Below are positions 55,799-64,000 of a DNA stretch of 64,000 nt, piece after piece. The stretch covers positions 1-64,000 of the forward strand of contig NZ_BOOF01000024.1 in the NCBI RefSeq assembly GCF_016863095.1, written 5' to 3'. Every line of letters starts with the position of its first letter. Position 1 is the first letter of the stretch. Origin of the DNA: Microbispora siamensis (GTDB lineage: Bacteria; Actinomycetota; Actinomycetes; Streptosporangiales; Streptosporangiaceae). The position numbers and the translations under genes were made by a program. The notes below the pieces were generated by a model, which was not told the DNA's origin, searched no databases, and worked only from the letters and a program-made list of their open reading frames with translations.

Positions 55799-57457
55799 AT
55801 GATGGGTGCTCAACGGCGGCGGAAGCTGCGATCGGCCACGACGCTCGGCGTAGCGGTGTCCTTCGTGGCGGGGACATTGACCGCCCAGGCGGCCCTGGAC
55901 CCGGCTGCGGCGGCAGCGGGTCCTACGTTGTCGGTGGACCTGTCCGCCGCCCGGCACGCGATCAGTCCGGACATCTACGGCATGAACGGCGCCGACCCGG
56001 CGTTCGCCGCCGAGATCGGCCTGCCTGTGGCGCGCTGGGGCGGCAACGCGAGCACGCGTTACAACTTCAAGAACCACACCTACAACACGGGAAGCGACTG
56101 GTACTTCGAGAACATCGTCGCCGGGCCCGACAACACGGTCGAGGCGTTCGTCAAGACCAACCGGGACCGCGGCAGCAAACAGGTCGTCACCGTGCCGATG
56201 AGCGGGTGGGTGGCCAAGGACTCGCCCGCCCAGCACCCGTTCGCCTGCGGATTCCCTGCCAGCCGGTTCCCCGCTCAAGACGGATTCGACCAGTGGGACG
56301 CCGGCTGCGGCAACGGCAGGCTCAACAACGCGAACCTCACCGGGGCGGTGCCTGAGGACACCTCGATCCCGGTGGACGCCTCGTTCGACGGCGAGATGGT
56401 GTCGCATCTCGTGAGCCAGTTCGGTACGGCGGCGCGCGGCGGCGTGTCGATCTACGAGCTCGACAACGAGCCGGTGTTGTGGAACTCCACGCATCGCGAC
56501 GTGCACCCCGAGGCGGTCTCGTACGACGAGCTGGGCAGCAAGAGCACCGCGACCGCCGCGGCAATAAAGGCCGCGGACCCGAGCGCGGCGGTGCTCGGCC
56601 CGTCCGGCTGGGGATACTGCGAGTGGGTCGCGTCCGGGGTGGACGGATGTGCGCCGGGCGCCGACGCGGCCGCGCACGGCGGGCTCAATCTGTCGCAGTG
56701 GTTCCTGAAGAACATGAAGGACTACAGCGACGCGCACGGCGGCAAGCGCATGCTCAACTACTTCGACCAGCACTACTACCCGCAGATCAACGGCGGGAAG
56801 GACCCGGAGTCCAACGCGTGGCGGCTGCGGTCCACGCGTTCGCTGTGGGACCCGACGTACGTCGAGGAGTCCTGGATCGGCCCCACGGGCGTGAACGCGC
56901 CGCCGCTGCAGTTCATCCGCAAGATGAAGGAGTGGGTCGCGCAGTACTACCCCGGCACGAAGACCGCGATCACCGAGTACAACTGGGGCGCGCTGGACGA
57001 CATCAACGGCGCCCTGGCGCAGGCCGACGTTCTCGGTATCTTCGGGCGTGAGGGTCTCGACCTCGCGACCATCTGGGGCGAACCCCAGCCGACGCAGCCC
57101 GGCGCCTACGCGTTCCGGATGTATCGCAACTATGACGGCGCGGGGAGCCGGTTCGGCGACGTGAGCGTGTCGGCGGCCAGCAGCGATCAAGGGCAGCTGG
57201 CGGTGTACGGGGCGCAGCGCTCGCGCGACAAGGCGCTGACCCTGATGGTCATCAACAAGACCGGCGGTGAGCTGACCTCACCGTTGTCGATCGCCGGACT
57301 GCACGGCAACGCCAAGGCGCAGCGATTCACCTACAGCCCGGCCGATCTCAACTCGATCGTGCGCGGTGACGATCTCATGGTGCACCAGGGCCGGGTCACT
57401 GCGACGTACCCGGCGAATTCGATCACGCTGCTGGTCTTGCCAGGGCATCGGCGTTGA
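55799..57457 (+). CDS. Secreted glycoside hydrolase family 44 (endoglucanase/xyloglucanase)
   Basis: 552 residues from the ATG at 55799 behind GGGAG (another ATG follows at once; an upstream one at 55775 has no site). A Tat/Sec-like signal (RRRKLRSATTLGVAVSFVAGTLTAQA) precedes the mature enzyme. GH44 marks: ISPDIYGMNG, RWGGNASTRYNF, GSDWYFEN, the acid/base Glu in YELDNEPVLW (about 224) and nucleophile Glu in AITEYNWGALDD (about 393), plus a beta-sandwich tail. It should cut beta-1,4-glucans outside the cell. There is no carbohydrate-binding module. Confidence 0.9.
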   Translation: MMGAQRRRKLRSATTLGVAVSFVAGTLTAQAALDPAAAAAGPTLSVDLSAARHAISPDIYGMNGADPAFAAEIGLPVARWGGNASTRYNFKNHTYNTGSDWYFENIVAGPDNTVEAFVKTNRDRGSKQVVTVPMSGWVAKDSPAQHPFACGFPASRFPAQDGFDQWDAGCGNGRLNNANLTGAVPEDTSIPVDASFDGEMVSHLVSQFGTAARGGVSIYELDNEPVLWNSTHRDVHPEAVSYDELGSKSTATAAAIKAADPSAAVLGPSGWGYCEWVASGVDGCAPGADAAAHGGLNLSQWFLKNMKDYSDAHGGKRMLNYFDQHYYPQINGGKDPESNAWRLRSTRSLWDPTYVEESWIGPTGVNAPPLQFIRKMKEWVAQYYPGTKTAITEYNWGALDDINGALAQADVLGIFGREGLDLATIWGEPQPTQPGAYAFRMYRNYDGAGSRFGDVSVSAASSDQGQLAVYGAQRSRDKALTLMVINKTGGELTSPLSIAGLHGNAKAQRFTYSPADLNSIVRGDDLMVHQGRVTATYPANSITLLVLPGHRR

Positions 57458-57707
57458 TGGACGCTGATCGCTCGTTGTCACCAACCGGCCTTCTGCTTAC
57501 GAACAGCGACGAGTCACCGAGGGCCGCGAACGCTGACGACAACGTCGGCCACCACGAGCACGCGTAGGCGTCCGTACAGCAGCACTGACCTCGGGACGGG
57601 CGGGGTTCGCCGTATCCGGACGAGCCGTGTGAACGATCTGCGGCCACGTGCCCGCCCGTCCCTGCTCTCTACGTCATCCAACCTGTGGTCGTACGCGCCG
57701 CGAGGCG

Positions 57708-59315
57708 TCAGACGTTCAGGCCGGGACGTTGGCGCATGCGCCCGTCCGTGCCGAGTTCGAGGACCGTGTCGATCCCGATCCGTTCGAGGAACGTGAAGTC
57801 GTGGCTGACGACGAGGAGGGCTCCGCGGTAGGCGTCGAGCGCTTCTGCGAGTTGCTCGACGCTGGCGATGTCGAGGTTGTTGGTGGGTTCGTCGAGGATC
57901 AACAGCTGGGCGGGCGGCTCGGCCAGAAGGAGCCTCGCGAGCGAGACCCGGAAGCGTTCGCCGCCCGACAGGGTGCTGACCGGACGGTCGGCGCTGTCCC
58001 CGCGAAGCAGCAGACGGGCGAGCTGGTTGCGGATCGTTCCGGCCGGTGTGCCGGGAGCGACCGACTGCACGTTCGCCATGGCGCTCGCGTCCTCGTCGAG
58101 TCCGTCGAGGCGCTGGGGCAGGTAGCCGATGAGATCGGTCAGGAGTCTCCCGTGTGCTCGGCCGGGAGCCGGCGTTCCGCCGTGGACGAGCTGTTCGACC
58201 AATGTCGACTTCCCGGACCCGTTCGGTCCGACGAGGGCGACTCGCTCCGGTCCCTGGATGACCACGGTGCGGTCTTCGTCGTGGAGCTCGGCCAGGCGGC
58301 GGCCACGCGGTACATCGGGGTCGGGAAGCGTGAGGTTGATGTGCTCGTCTTCGCGGACGCGTGCGTCGGCGGCGTTCACGGCGGCCTGGGCGGCCTGGAC
58401 CTTGTCGTCGAGGGTGGAGCGCAGCGATCCGGCGGATGCCTGCGCCTTGCTGGCCCGGTTGCCCGCCAGGATCTTCGGGATGCCTCCGTCCTTCTGCGTC
58501 TTCCTGGCGGTGCGCTCCCTGCGGGCGAGCTTGGTCTCGGCCTCGACCCGCTGGCGTTTCTCGACCTTGAGCGCCTGCTGGGCCGAACGAGCGGCCTGAA
58601 CCGCCGCGGCCTGCTCTTGTTCCAGGTGCTCCTTCCATGCGCTGTAGGGGCCACCGAAGGTGTCGAGGTTTCCGGCGTAGAGCTCGGCGGTGTTCTCCAT
58701 GTGCTCCAGTAGTTCGAGGTCGTGGCTGACGACGACGAGGGTCCCGGGCCATTCGTCCACGAACTCGGCGAGCTTGGCCCGGGTGGGCCGGTCAAGGTTG
58801 TTGGTCGGCTCGTCGAGCAGCGTGATCGGAGTGCGGCGTATGCGCAGGCCGGTGATGGCGATGAGCATCGCTTCTCCGCCGGAGACTTCGGCGATCCGAC
58901 GGTCCAGATCCGCGGCGGTGAAGCCGATCTGGTGCAGCGCCTCGTCGGCTCGCGCCTCGATGTCCCAGTCGTCGCCGATGGTGTCGAAGTGCCGCTCGTC
59001 GACGTCGCCGGACTCGATCGCTCTCATCGCCGCGAGGATGCCGTCGATGCCGAGGAGCCTGGCGACGGTCGTCTCCTGGTGGAGGGTGAGCGTCTGCGGC
59101 AGGTAGCCGACCTCGCCGATCGTGTCGATGTGGCCGGCTGTCGGGGTCAGGATTCCGGCGATCAGTCGCAGCAGGGTCGACTTCCCGGCGCCGTTGCGGC
59201 CGATCAAGCCGGTGCGGCCGGTCGTGAACGTGCCGTTGACGCCGGAGAGCGCGACGCTGCCGTCGGGCCATTCGAACGTCAGGTCGCGGAGCGTGATGGC
59301 GGACTTAGTGGACAT
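57708..59315 (-). CDS. ABC-F family ATP-binding cassette protein
   Basis: 535 residues with two ABC domains and no membrane part. Walker A loops GRNGAGKSTLLRL and GPNGSGKSTLVEQL; signatures VSGGEAMLIA and LSGGERFRVSLARLLL; Walker B ITLLDEPTNNLDR and LLILDEPTNNLDI. A charged linker (KVEKRQRVEAETKLARRERTARK) separates them. ABC-F proteins act on the ribosome, either as translation factors or by dislodging antibiotics. A resistance role is plausible but not shown. It is divergent from the FUSC gene with a leader of about 400-500 bases. Confidence 0.9.
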   Translation of the reverse strand: MSTKSAITLRDLTFEWPDGSVALSGVNGTFTTGRTGLIGRNGAGKSTLLRLIAGILTPTAGHIDTIGEVGYLPQTLTLHQETTVARLLGIDGILAAMRAIESGDVDERHFDTIGDDWDIEARADEALHQIGFTAADLDRRIAEVSGGEAMLIAITGLRIRRTPITLLDEPTNNLDRPTRAKLAEFVDEWPGTLVVVSHDLELLEHMENTAELYAGNLDTFGGPYSAWKEHLEQEQAAAVQAARSAQQALKVEKRQRVEAETKLARRERTARKTQKDGGIPKILAGNRASKAQASAGSLRSTLDDKVQAAQAAVNAADARVREDEHINLTLPDPDVPRGRRLAELHDEDRTVVIQGPERVALVGPNGSGKSTLVEQLVHGGTPAPGRAHGRLLTDLIGYLPQRLDGLDEDASAMANVQSVAPGTPAGTIRNQLARLLLRGDSADRPVSTLSGGERFRVSLARLLLAEPPAQLLILDEPTNNLDIASVEQLAEALDAYRGALLVVSHDFTFLERIGIDTVLELGTDGRMRQRPGLNV

Positions 59316-59818
59316 TGGTGGTGGTTCTCTTCTCTCTGCCCGTCACCGCGGGACGGGTGTGATGGGGATCGGCACGCTTGTCTTCCACCGCGCGCGACGA
59401 CGGGTACGGGTGGCCGAGTGCCCATGCGGCAACGGAGGCGATCCCGGCGACGGAAGCCCCCGACATGCGACAACGGGCGGATCCGCTGCCGGAACGAAGA
59501 GAAGCCGGAGGGGCGACGAGATCGACATCAGGTGCGTTCGCAAGCACGGACTCGTAACCGAGGTCGGTGCGGTGCGAACGTGCCGGTGAGGTTCACGCAG
59601 GAAGGTCAACGCCATGAAGTGGCGGACCAACGGCCCTGCGGGGAGGGAATGGTCGTCACCGATGAGGGAGCGATGCTCCCCACAGGTGAAAGCCACCGGC
59701 AGTTCGGTGGCTAGATTCTGTCGACCTCAATCTCCATGGCCCGGATCGTATCAGTTGTGAGGGTCCTCTCGTTTCTGTCTCGACGGGGGGAGGCTGAGGT
59801 CGCCCTGACCTTCGCCGA
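59316..59818. other. Intergenic region/leader upstream of the ABC-F gene
   Basis: 503 bases between divergent genes. On the ABC-F strand an open frame runs from an ATG at 59547 to a stop at 59305-59307 that overlaps the ABC-F start (59315) by 11 nt; inner Met codons exist. No good ribosome site is seen for it, so it may be a leader peptide or chance. A hairpin (59691-59712) lies near the far end. Nothing else recognised. Confidence 0.45.
59691..59712. other. Hairpin in the ABC-F/FUSC intergenic region
   Basis: AGCCACCG (59691-59698), loop GCAGTT, CGGTGGCT (59705-59712). Could be an operator, part of an attenuator or a terminator; no T-run follows. Confidence 0.4.
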
Positions 59819-60985
59819 ATGGTTCGAATCACAAGAATCCGGGGCAAATGTGATCCCAATGTCATAAAGATCCGCCATCGTGGAGGAGTGCGAACGTGGC
59901 TCGGCGATCAGGTGAGGAAACGGCTGGGCACGTTCGGCCTGATCGTGCCCTCGATCGCGCAGTGTGCCGTGGGCGCGGCGCTGGCCTGGATCGTCGCCGT
60001 TCATCTGCTCGGCCACGCCCATCCCCTCTTCGCGCCCATCTCTGTGATGATCTGTGTGGGTCTGGGGTTCGGGCAGCGGCTGCGCAGGGTGGCCGAGCTG
60101 GTGGTCGGCGTCAGTCTGGGCGTGGGCATCGGCGACGTGCTGGTGTCCTGGATCGGCTCGGGTCCCTGGCAGTTGGCGCTCGTGATCGCGCTGGCGATGA
60201 CCATCGCGGCGCTGCTGAACAGCGGTGAGCTGTTCGTGTCGCAGGTCGGGTCGTCCGCGGTCCTGGTCACCATGCTGGTCCCGGGCGAGGACGCCGGCGG
60301 ACTGGACCGGATGGCCGACGCGCTCACCGGCGGCATCATCGGCCTCGCCGCGGTCGCACTGCTGCCCGCCAGCCCGCTCACCATCGCGGGCAGACATCTG
60401 GCCGGCGTGCTGGACGCCTTCTCCACCGTGCTGGAACAGGCGGCGGAGGCGATCGAAAAGGGCGATATGGACCTGGCCGCCGAGGCCCTGGAGTGCGGAC
60501 GCAGAACCCAGACCGCGGTCGAGGATTTCGCGGCGGCGCTGGAGAACAGCAAGGAGATCATCAGGATCTCGCCGCTGCGCTGGCATCACCGGGCCAGACT
60601 GGCCAGGTACACGACCGCCGCCGTGCCGGTGGACCTGGCGCTGCGCAACGCACGGGTGCTGGTCCGCCGGACGCTCGCGGCGATGGGGGAGGCGAGCCCG
60701 CCACCGGTCGCCCTGGCCGAGTTGCTGCGCGAGGTCTCGGAGGCGGCGCTGCTGCTCCAGCTCGAACTGGGGGCTGGACGCGAACCGATGCTGGCCAGAC
60801 AGGCGTTGCTCGCGGTCGCCGCACGGGAGCGGCCCAAGAACCTGGGCTTCTCGGCGAACGTCATCATCGCGCAACTGCGCTCCATCGCCGTCGACCTGCT
60901 CGAGGCGACCGGGATGGATCACGACACCGCCTCGGCCGCGCTGACCCCGCTGGACGAGCTGAGCGACGAGAGCATGCGCGGCTGA
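59819..60985 (+). CDS. FUSC-family membrane protein (aromatic acid exporter-like)
   Basis: 388 residues. Six hydrophobic segments in the N-half (SIAQCAVGAALAWIVAVHLL, FAPISVMICVGLGFGQRL, VVGVSLGVGIGDVLVSWIG and so on) then a helical cytoplasmic part with paired charges (LEQAAEAIEKGDMDLAAEALE). This is the N-terminal half-layout of FUSC/ArAE proteins. Start uncertain: ATG 59819 or GTG 59888 (GGAGG lies only 1 nt before the latter). Substrate unknown. Confidence 0.82.
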   Translation: MVRITRIRGKCDPNVIKIRHRGGVRTWLGDQVRKRLGTFGLIVPSIAQCAVGAALAWIVAVHLLGHAHPLFAPISVMICVGLGFGQRLRRVAELVVGVSLGVGIGDVLVSWIGSGPWQLALVIALAMTIAALLNSGELFVSQVGSSAVLVTMLVPGEDAGGLDRMADALTGGIIGLAAVALLPASPLTIAGRHLAGVLDAFSTVLEQAAEAIEKGDMDLAAEALECGRRTQTAVEDFAAALENSKEIIRISPLRWHHRARLARYTTAAVPVDLALRNARVLVRRTLAAMGEASPPPVALAELLREVSEAALLLQLELGAGREPMLARQALLAVAARERPKNLGFSANVIIAQLRSIAVDLLEATGMDHDTASAALTPLDELSDESMRG

Positions 60986-61138
60986 GGCCGAACGCCCTGC
61001 TCACCGTCGTACTCAAGGCCCTGCGCCGAGCGACCGGATCCAGCGGATGGTCATGGCGCAACTCCGCCTCTGTGCTCGCGAGGCGGGGGTGTCGCCGCCT
61101 TGGCACCTCGTGATGACCGGGTCAGGGGACGGCGGTGG

Positions 61139-62476
61139 TCAGTTCGGGCAGGCGTCGCGGCAGCCGCCGAAGCGCCCGGTGTCCGGCGGGGTGAAGGCGG
61201 TCTCCGGTGTCCCTCGTACCGCCTCGGTCATCGCCTTCTTCCAGATCAGGCCGGGAACCGACGTGCCGTCCACGCGGGAATAGCGGCGGCCGCCTATGGT
61301 GACGTCGATCAATGGGTACCGGTTCGCGCCGCGAGAGTCGCCGAGGCTGACGGCCGAGGCCAGGCCGGGGGTGTAACCGGCGTACCAGGCGGTGCGGAAG
61401 CCGTCGCCCTCGCCGGGCATGCCCGCCGCCTCGCGGCCGACGCCTTTGAGCGCGCTCTTGGCCAGAACGTCTGTCAGCACTCCGGTGACCGCGTCGGCGA
61501 CCGCCGGGTCCAGGACCTGCACGCAGTGCGCCGGGTAGGGGTGCGCGGCGCCTGAGACTTCGCGGATCTCCGTGATCAGCCTCGGCTCGCAAAAACGGCC
61601 ACGGGCGGCGAAGGTCGCGTAAGAGTTGGCCACCGAGACGGGGTCGGCCTCGGTGATGCCCAGCGCGAACGTCTCAAACTCCTGCAGCGGTGACCCGTCG
61701 GCGCGCCTGAGCCCGAGCCGCAGGGCCGTCTTGACGGTCTCGCACAGGCCGACCTTCTCCTCCAAGCGCATGTAGAAGGTGTTCACCGCGTCCTGGGTGC
61801 CCGATCGCAGGGTGACGAAGCGGGTCCCGCCCTTCTCCCGGTTGTGGATGCTGTGGGCAGGATCGCCGACGGCCCGGTCCGCGCAGTTCTTGAACGTCGA
61901 GTAGCTCCGGGGACGGTACTCGTCCGAGACGACGAAGCCGTCGTCGTAGCGGAGGCCGGCGGCGAGCGCGGCGGCCAGGGCGTAGGGCATCGCCGTCGTG
62001 CCCTGGTGGAAGCCCGGCCCGTCGGCAGGCTCACGGTTGGCGGCCATGGCCTTGATGGCGCCTTCGCCGGGGACGATCATGACCTGGGTGGCGAGCTGCG
62101 GGTCGTCGCGGTGGACGTGAGCGTCGACGGCCCGCTGCGCCGCCCGCTGGAGCCGCTGGTCGATCGTCGTCTGGATCGTCAGGCCGCCACGGGTGAGCAG
62201 TTGCGGATCCTCCGCGAGAAGTTGCTCTCTGACCCGACGGCAGAGGTAGGGATATCCGCTACCCGCGCAGTCGCCGGAGAACTCCTCGATGACGGCGCCC
62301 TCGGCGTCCAGCAGCACGCTTTTCCGGGTCACGGGAGAAGCGGAGGCCGCGGCGGTGGAAATCGAGGCCACAGGCTCCTCATCGACACCGCCGCCCGCCG
62401 AGTTCCGCAACAGCAGGAGAACCGCGATCACCGCACCCAGCGTGGCGACGCCCAGGAAAACCAGAAATGCCTTCAT
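61139..62476 (-). CDS. Penicillin-binding-like transpeptidase domain protein lacking all three active-site motifs
   Basis: 445 residues: one N-terminal membrane anchor (LVFLGVATLGAVIAVLLLL), a short stub of the glycosyltransferase-transpeptidase linker (LTRGGLTIQTTIDQRLQRAAQRAVD) and a full class A-type transpeptidase scaffold. The SxxK position reads TTAM (160-163, in GFHQGTTAMPYALAAAL), the SxN position reads AVN (230-232, in AVNTFYMRLEEKVGLCETV), and the KTG position reads MPG (353-355, in AAGMPGEGDGFRTAW). Flanking residues follow actinobacterial PBPs closely (ANSYATFAARGRFCEP, VQVLDPAVADAVTGVL, WYAGYTPGLASAVSLGD). There is no GT51 domain. It cannot be an ordinary transpeptidase and should not bind penicillin covalently. 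Confidence 0.85.
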   Translation of the reverse strand: MKAFLVFLGVATLGAVIAVLLLLRNSAGGGVDEEPVASISTAAASASPVTRKSVLLDAEGAVIEEFSGDCAGSGYPYLCRRVREQLLAEDPQLLTRGGLTIQTTIDQRLQRAAQRAVDAHVHRDDPQLATQVMIVPGEGAIKAMAANREPADGPGFHQGTTAMPYALAAALAAGLRYDDGFVVSDEYRPRSYSTFKNCADRAVGDPAHSIHNREKGGTRFVTLRSGTQDAVNTFYMRLEEKVGLCETVKTALRLGLRRADGSPLQEFETFALGITEADPVSVANSYATFAARGRFCEPRLITEIREVSGAAHPYPAHCVQVLDPAVADAVTGVLTDVLAKSALKGVGREAAGMPGEGDGFRTAWYAGYTPGLASAVSLGDSRGANRYPLIDVTIGGRRYSRVDGTSVPGLIWKKAMTEAVRGTPETAFTPPDTGRFGGCRDACPN

Positions 62477-62679
62477 CGTCGCCCTTCAGCCGCCCAAGGC
62501 CGCGTTTCCACCACTCGTTTCCACCACGCCCCGATTGTCTCGCCGGGCCGGAACATCCGTCCATGATGCAGTCCCTGCTCCACACCGGCCAAATCCGCGC
62601 AGGCACCTTGGATGCCATTCCTCGACGGGATGAGTTCGCTGATGACGGCGGCAGGCGGCGCGTCATTGCCGAGAGACAT
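62473..62679 (-). CDS. Small ORF coupled to the PBP-like gene
   Basis: 68 residues, MSLGNDAPPAAVISELIPSR at the start and GAWWKRVVETRPWAAEGRR at the end. Its stop overlaps the ATG of the PBP-like gene as ATGA, the usual coupling form here. No ribosome site is seen before its ATG, though an AT-rich GAATAA just upstream could be a -10 box of a leaderless transcript. No family recognised; may be chance. Confidence 0.4.
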   Translation of the reverse strand: MSLGNDAPPAAVISELIPSRNGIQGACADLAGVEQGLHHGRMFRPGETIGAWWKRVVETRPWAAEGRR

Positions 62680-62778
62680 GCCGTTATTCAGTTTTCAGCC
62701 CCTCCGACGAACGGTTCAATGGCCATCGGAAGCGTTCGCCGTCTCGCGGACACCGCCCTGTCGCACATCGGATGAACC

Positions 62779-63273
62779 ATGACCTTGCTCGTGCACCTCA
62801 CCCCGGCCAAAAACGTCCGGTCGATCCGGCGGGCGGGAATTCGCGCCACAAGCCCTGGGCGGAACAATGTGACAGGCGTCTACTGCCTGCCGGTGCTGCC
62901 CTCCTACCAGATCACGTATCAGTGGGGCCGGGAGTTACGGCGCAATGGTCAGCGCACTCTCGTGGCCGTCCACTTCCGCATCCCCGATGACGAACCGGTA
63001 TGGGTGGGCCACTACAACGCTCCGCCGGTCCAACTCGGCAGCGCCGCGGCCGCCGCACTGATCGCCGAGCAACAGGACGCCCGCGGATACGAACTACTGC
63101 TCCCGCGCCCGATCCAGGCCGCTGAGATCCACCGCATCAGGGGCGTGAATCGGGTGACCGGGTGGCGCTACATGCCCAACGCCCACGGCAGGCCGCCCTG
63201 TGGATGCCCGGTCTGCAACCCCCGGGGAGCGTACGGCGCGGCCAAGATCCGCAAGGCGTACCTGGATGAATGA
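62779..63273 (+). CDS. Orphan protein with possible ADP-ribosyltransferase fold and CxCxxC motif
   Basis: 164 residues. The opening LLVHLTPAKNVRSIRRAGIRA resembles the first strand and helix of DarT/Tpt1-like and other ART-fold enzymes. GVYCLPVLPSYQI and GYELLLPRPIQAAEI could supply Tyr and Glu of an H-Y-E triad. A conserved-looking tail GRPPCGCPVCNPRGAYGA has a C-x-C-x2-C group that may hold metal. No clear ribosome site before the ATG. I do not recognise a characterised family; the ART reading is inference. Confidence 0.75.
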   Translation: MTLLVHLTPAKNVRSIRRAGIRATSPGRNNVTGVYCLPVLPSYQITYQWGRELRRNGQRTLVAVHFRIPDDEPVWVGHYNAPPVQLGSAAAAALIAEQQDARGYELLLPRPIQAAEIHRIRGVNRVTGWRYMPNAHGRPPCGCPVCNPRGAYGAAKIRKAYLDE

Positions 63274-63435
63274 GCCCAGGTCGTTCCGATGCCAGGCTCA
63301 CCACATGCGCGAGTAGCGGGAATGGTCAGGCGGGCGGGGCGTCCGTCCTCGATACATAGCGGCGTGTAGCCGTCGTATATCCGGCGTCCCGTGCCGGTTC
63401 CTAGCGTGGTGGGCGACCCGCCCGCCCGACCGGGG

Positions 63436-63990
63436 ATGAGGACGCCCGTGGCCTATCTCTTCGCTTTCTGCCGGCTGCTCACGGGGATCGTCTTCCTCAT
63501 GTCCGCCGTGAGCAAGCTGCGCGGGCGGGCGGCGTACGAGGAGTTCACGGTGGCCACGCGCGCCCTCGTGCGCCTGCCGGCCCGGCCCGTCGCGGTGCTC
63601 GTCGTCGTCGCCGAGGCCGCCGTCGCGCCGCTGCTGGCGTGGCGGCCGACCGTGCTGGCCGGTTTCTGCGTCGCGCTCGGGCTGCTCGTGGCCTTCACCG
63701 TGGCCATCGGCGTCGCCCTGCGGCGCGGCAGGCGGGTCCCCTGCCGCTGCTTCGGCGCCTCCGCCGTCCCGGTGGGCCCCGGTCATATGGCACGCAACGC
63801 CGTGCTCATCGTGGCAGCGGCGGCCGGAGCGATCCAGGCCGGGACCGGGGCGATTCAGGCCGGGACCGGATTCGCCCTCGCGGGCCTCGGCCCGGCCGGG
63901 CTCGCCGCGGTCGCCCTGGCGGCCGGAGCCGCGGCGGTCCTGCTGTCCGCGATCGGCGAGATCGCCGGTCTCTTCACCAGTTCACCCTGA
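63436..63990 (+). CDS. MauE/DoxX-like membrane protein
   Basis: 184 residues with four to five hydrophobic segments. FCRLLTGIVFLMSAVSKLRG and EEFTVATRALVRLPARPVAVLVVVAEAAVAPLL match MauE (methylamine utilisation) and related DoxX-like proteins; PCRCFGAS holds a C-x-C typical for MauE-linked redox proteins. It has a short repeat GAIQAGTGAIQAGTG near 140-155. MauE normally works with a thioredoxin-like MauD, which may start just past the right edge. Confidence 0.85.
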   Translation: MRTPVAYLFAFCRLLTGIVFLMSAVSKLRGRAAYEEFTVATRALVRLPARPVAVLVVVAEAAVAPLLAWRPTVLAGFCVALGLLVAFTVAIGVALRRGRRVPCRCFGASAVPVGPGHMARNAVLIVAAAAGAIQAGTGAIQAGTGFALAGLGPAGLAAVALAAGAAAVLLSAIGEIAGLFTSSP

Positions 63991-64000
63991 CGGAGGTAGT

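Noticed and set aside
54131-57190. A 1019-codon open frame on the reverse strand
   Set aside because: It lies antisense to the acyl-CoA dehydrogenase and GH44 genes, whose motifs are clear; long antisense frames are expected at this GC content.

Overview
The window is about 72% GC or higher by eye, with GTG and TTG starts, ATGA/GTGA gene overlaps, mycothiol-dependent formaldehyde detoxification, an AccE/PccB-type acyl-CoA carboxylase, an IdeR/DtxR-like iron box, a Flp/Tad pilus locus and parts of an ESX-like type VII secretion system. All of this points to the chromosome of a filamentous actinomycete. A Streptosporangiales relative (Nonomuraea, Microbispora or Sphaerisporangium kind) is my guess from gene style, not proven.

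Layout. 1-438: N-terminal piece of a TnpB running off the left edge. 615-10662: type VII secretion genes (eccB, one WXG100 protein, a large FHA-FtsK/SpoIIIE EccC/EssC-like ATPase), interrupted by a LysR/MFS divergent pair and a GNAT remnant. 11146-23729: Tad pilus operon (cpaB-like, cpaE-like, tadA, tadB, tadC, flp prepilin, three TadE/F/G-like pseudopilins, a LysM-BTAD protein, a lipoprotein and a secreted protein). Nearly all of its genes overlap by 1-4 nt, but an IS200/IS605-type tnpB element splits it at 17015-18390. 23763-26871: Ogt and Ada-AlkA alkylation repair, and a NYN protein. 27016-28826: acyl-CoA carboxylase epsilon and beta subunits. 29050-34654: ABC exporter, small membrane protein, PEP carboxylase. 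34700-40111: FdhD, then a GT9/GT4/GT9/sulfotransferase cluster. 40054-43592: BirA, PH-domain protein, class III nucleotide cyclase, mycothiol-dependent formaldehyde dehydrogenase. 43684-44402: IdeR-box-preceded bfd-bfr. 44691-47223: two-component system and GtrA protein. 47457-51515: lipoprotein, a second tnpB element, purK-purE. 51616-57457: secreted CHAP/NlpC-like protein, UDP-glucose dehydrogenase, acyl-CoA dehydrogenase, GH44 glucanase. 57708-63990: ABC-F protein, FUSC transporter, a penicillin-binding-like protein that has lost all three catalytic motifs, an orphan possible ADP-ribosyltransferase-fold protein, and a MauE-like membrane protein.

Most notable points: (i) the transpeptidase-like protein at 61139-62476 keeps its scaffold but lacks SxxK, SxN and KTG; (ii) two catalytically intact TnpB elements both end with the same GGAGG-N5-GTG geometry in front of a host gene and share a block of about 135 identical bases at their 3' ends, where the guide RNA scaffold is expected; (iii) a small CxCxxC protein with a possible H-Y-E triad at 62779-63273. 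No CRISPR array, rRNA or tRNA was recognised.
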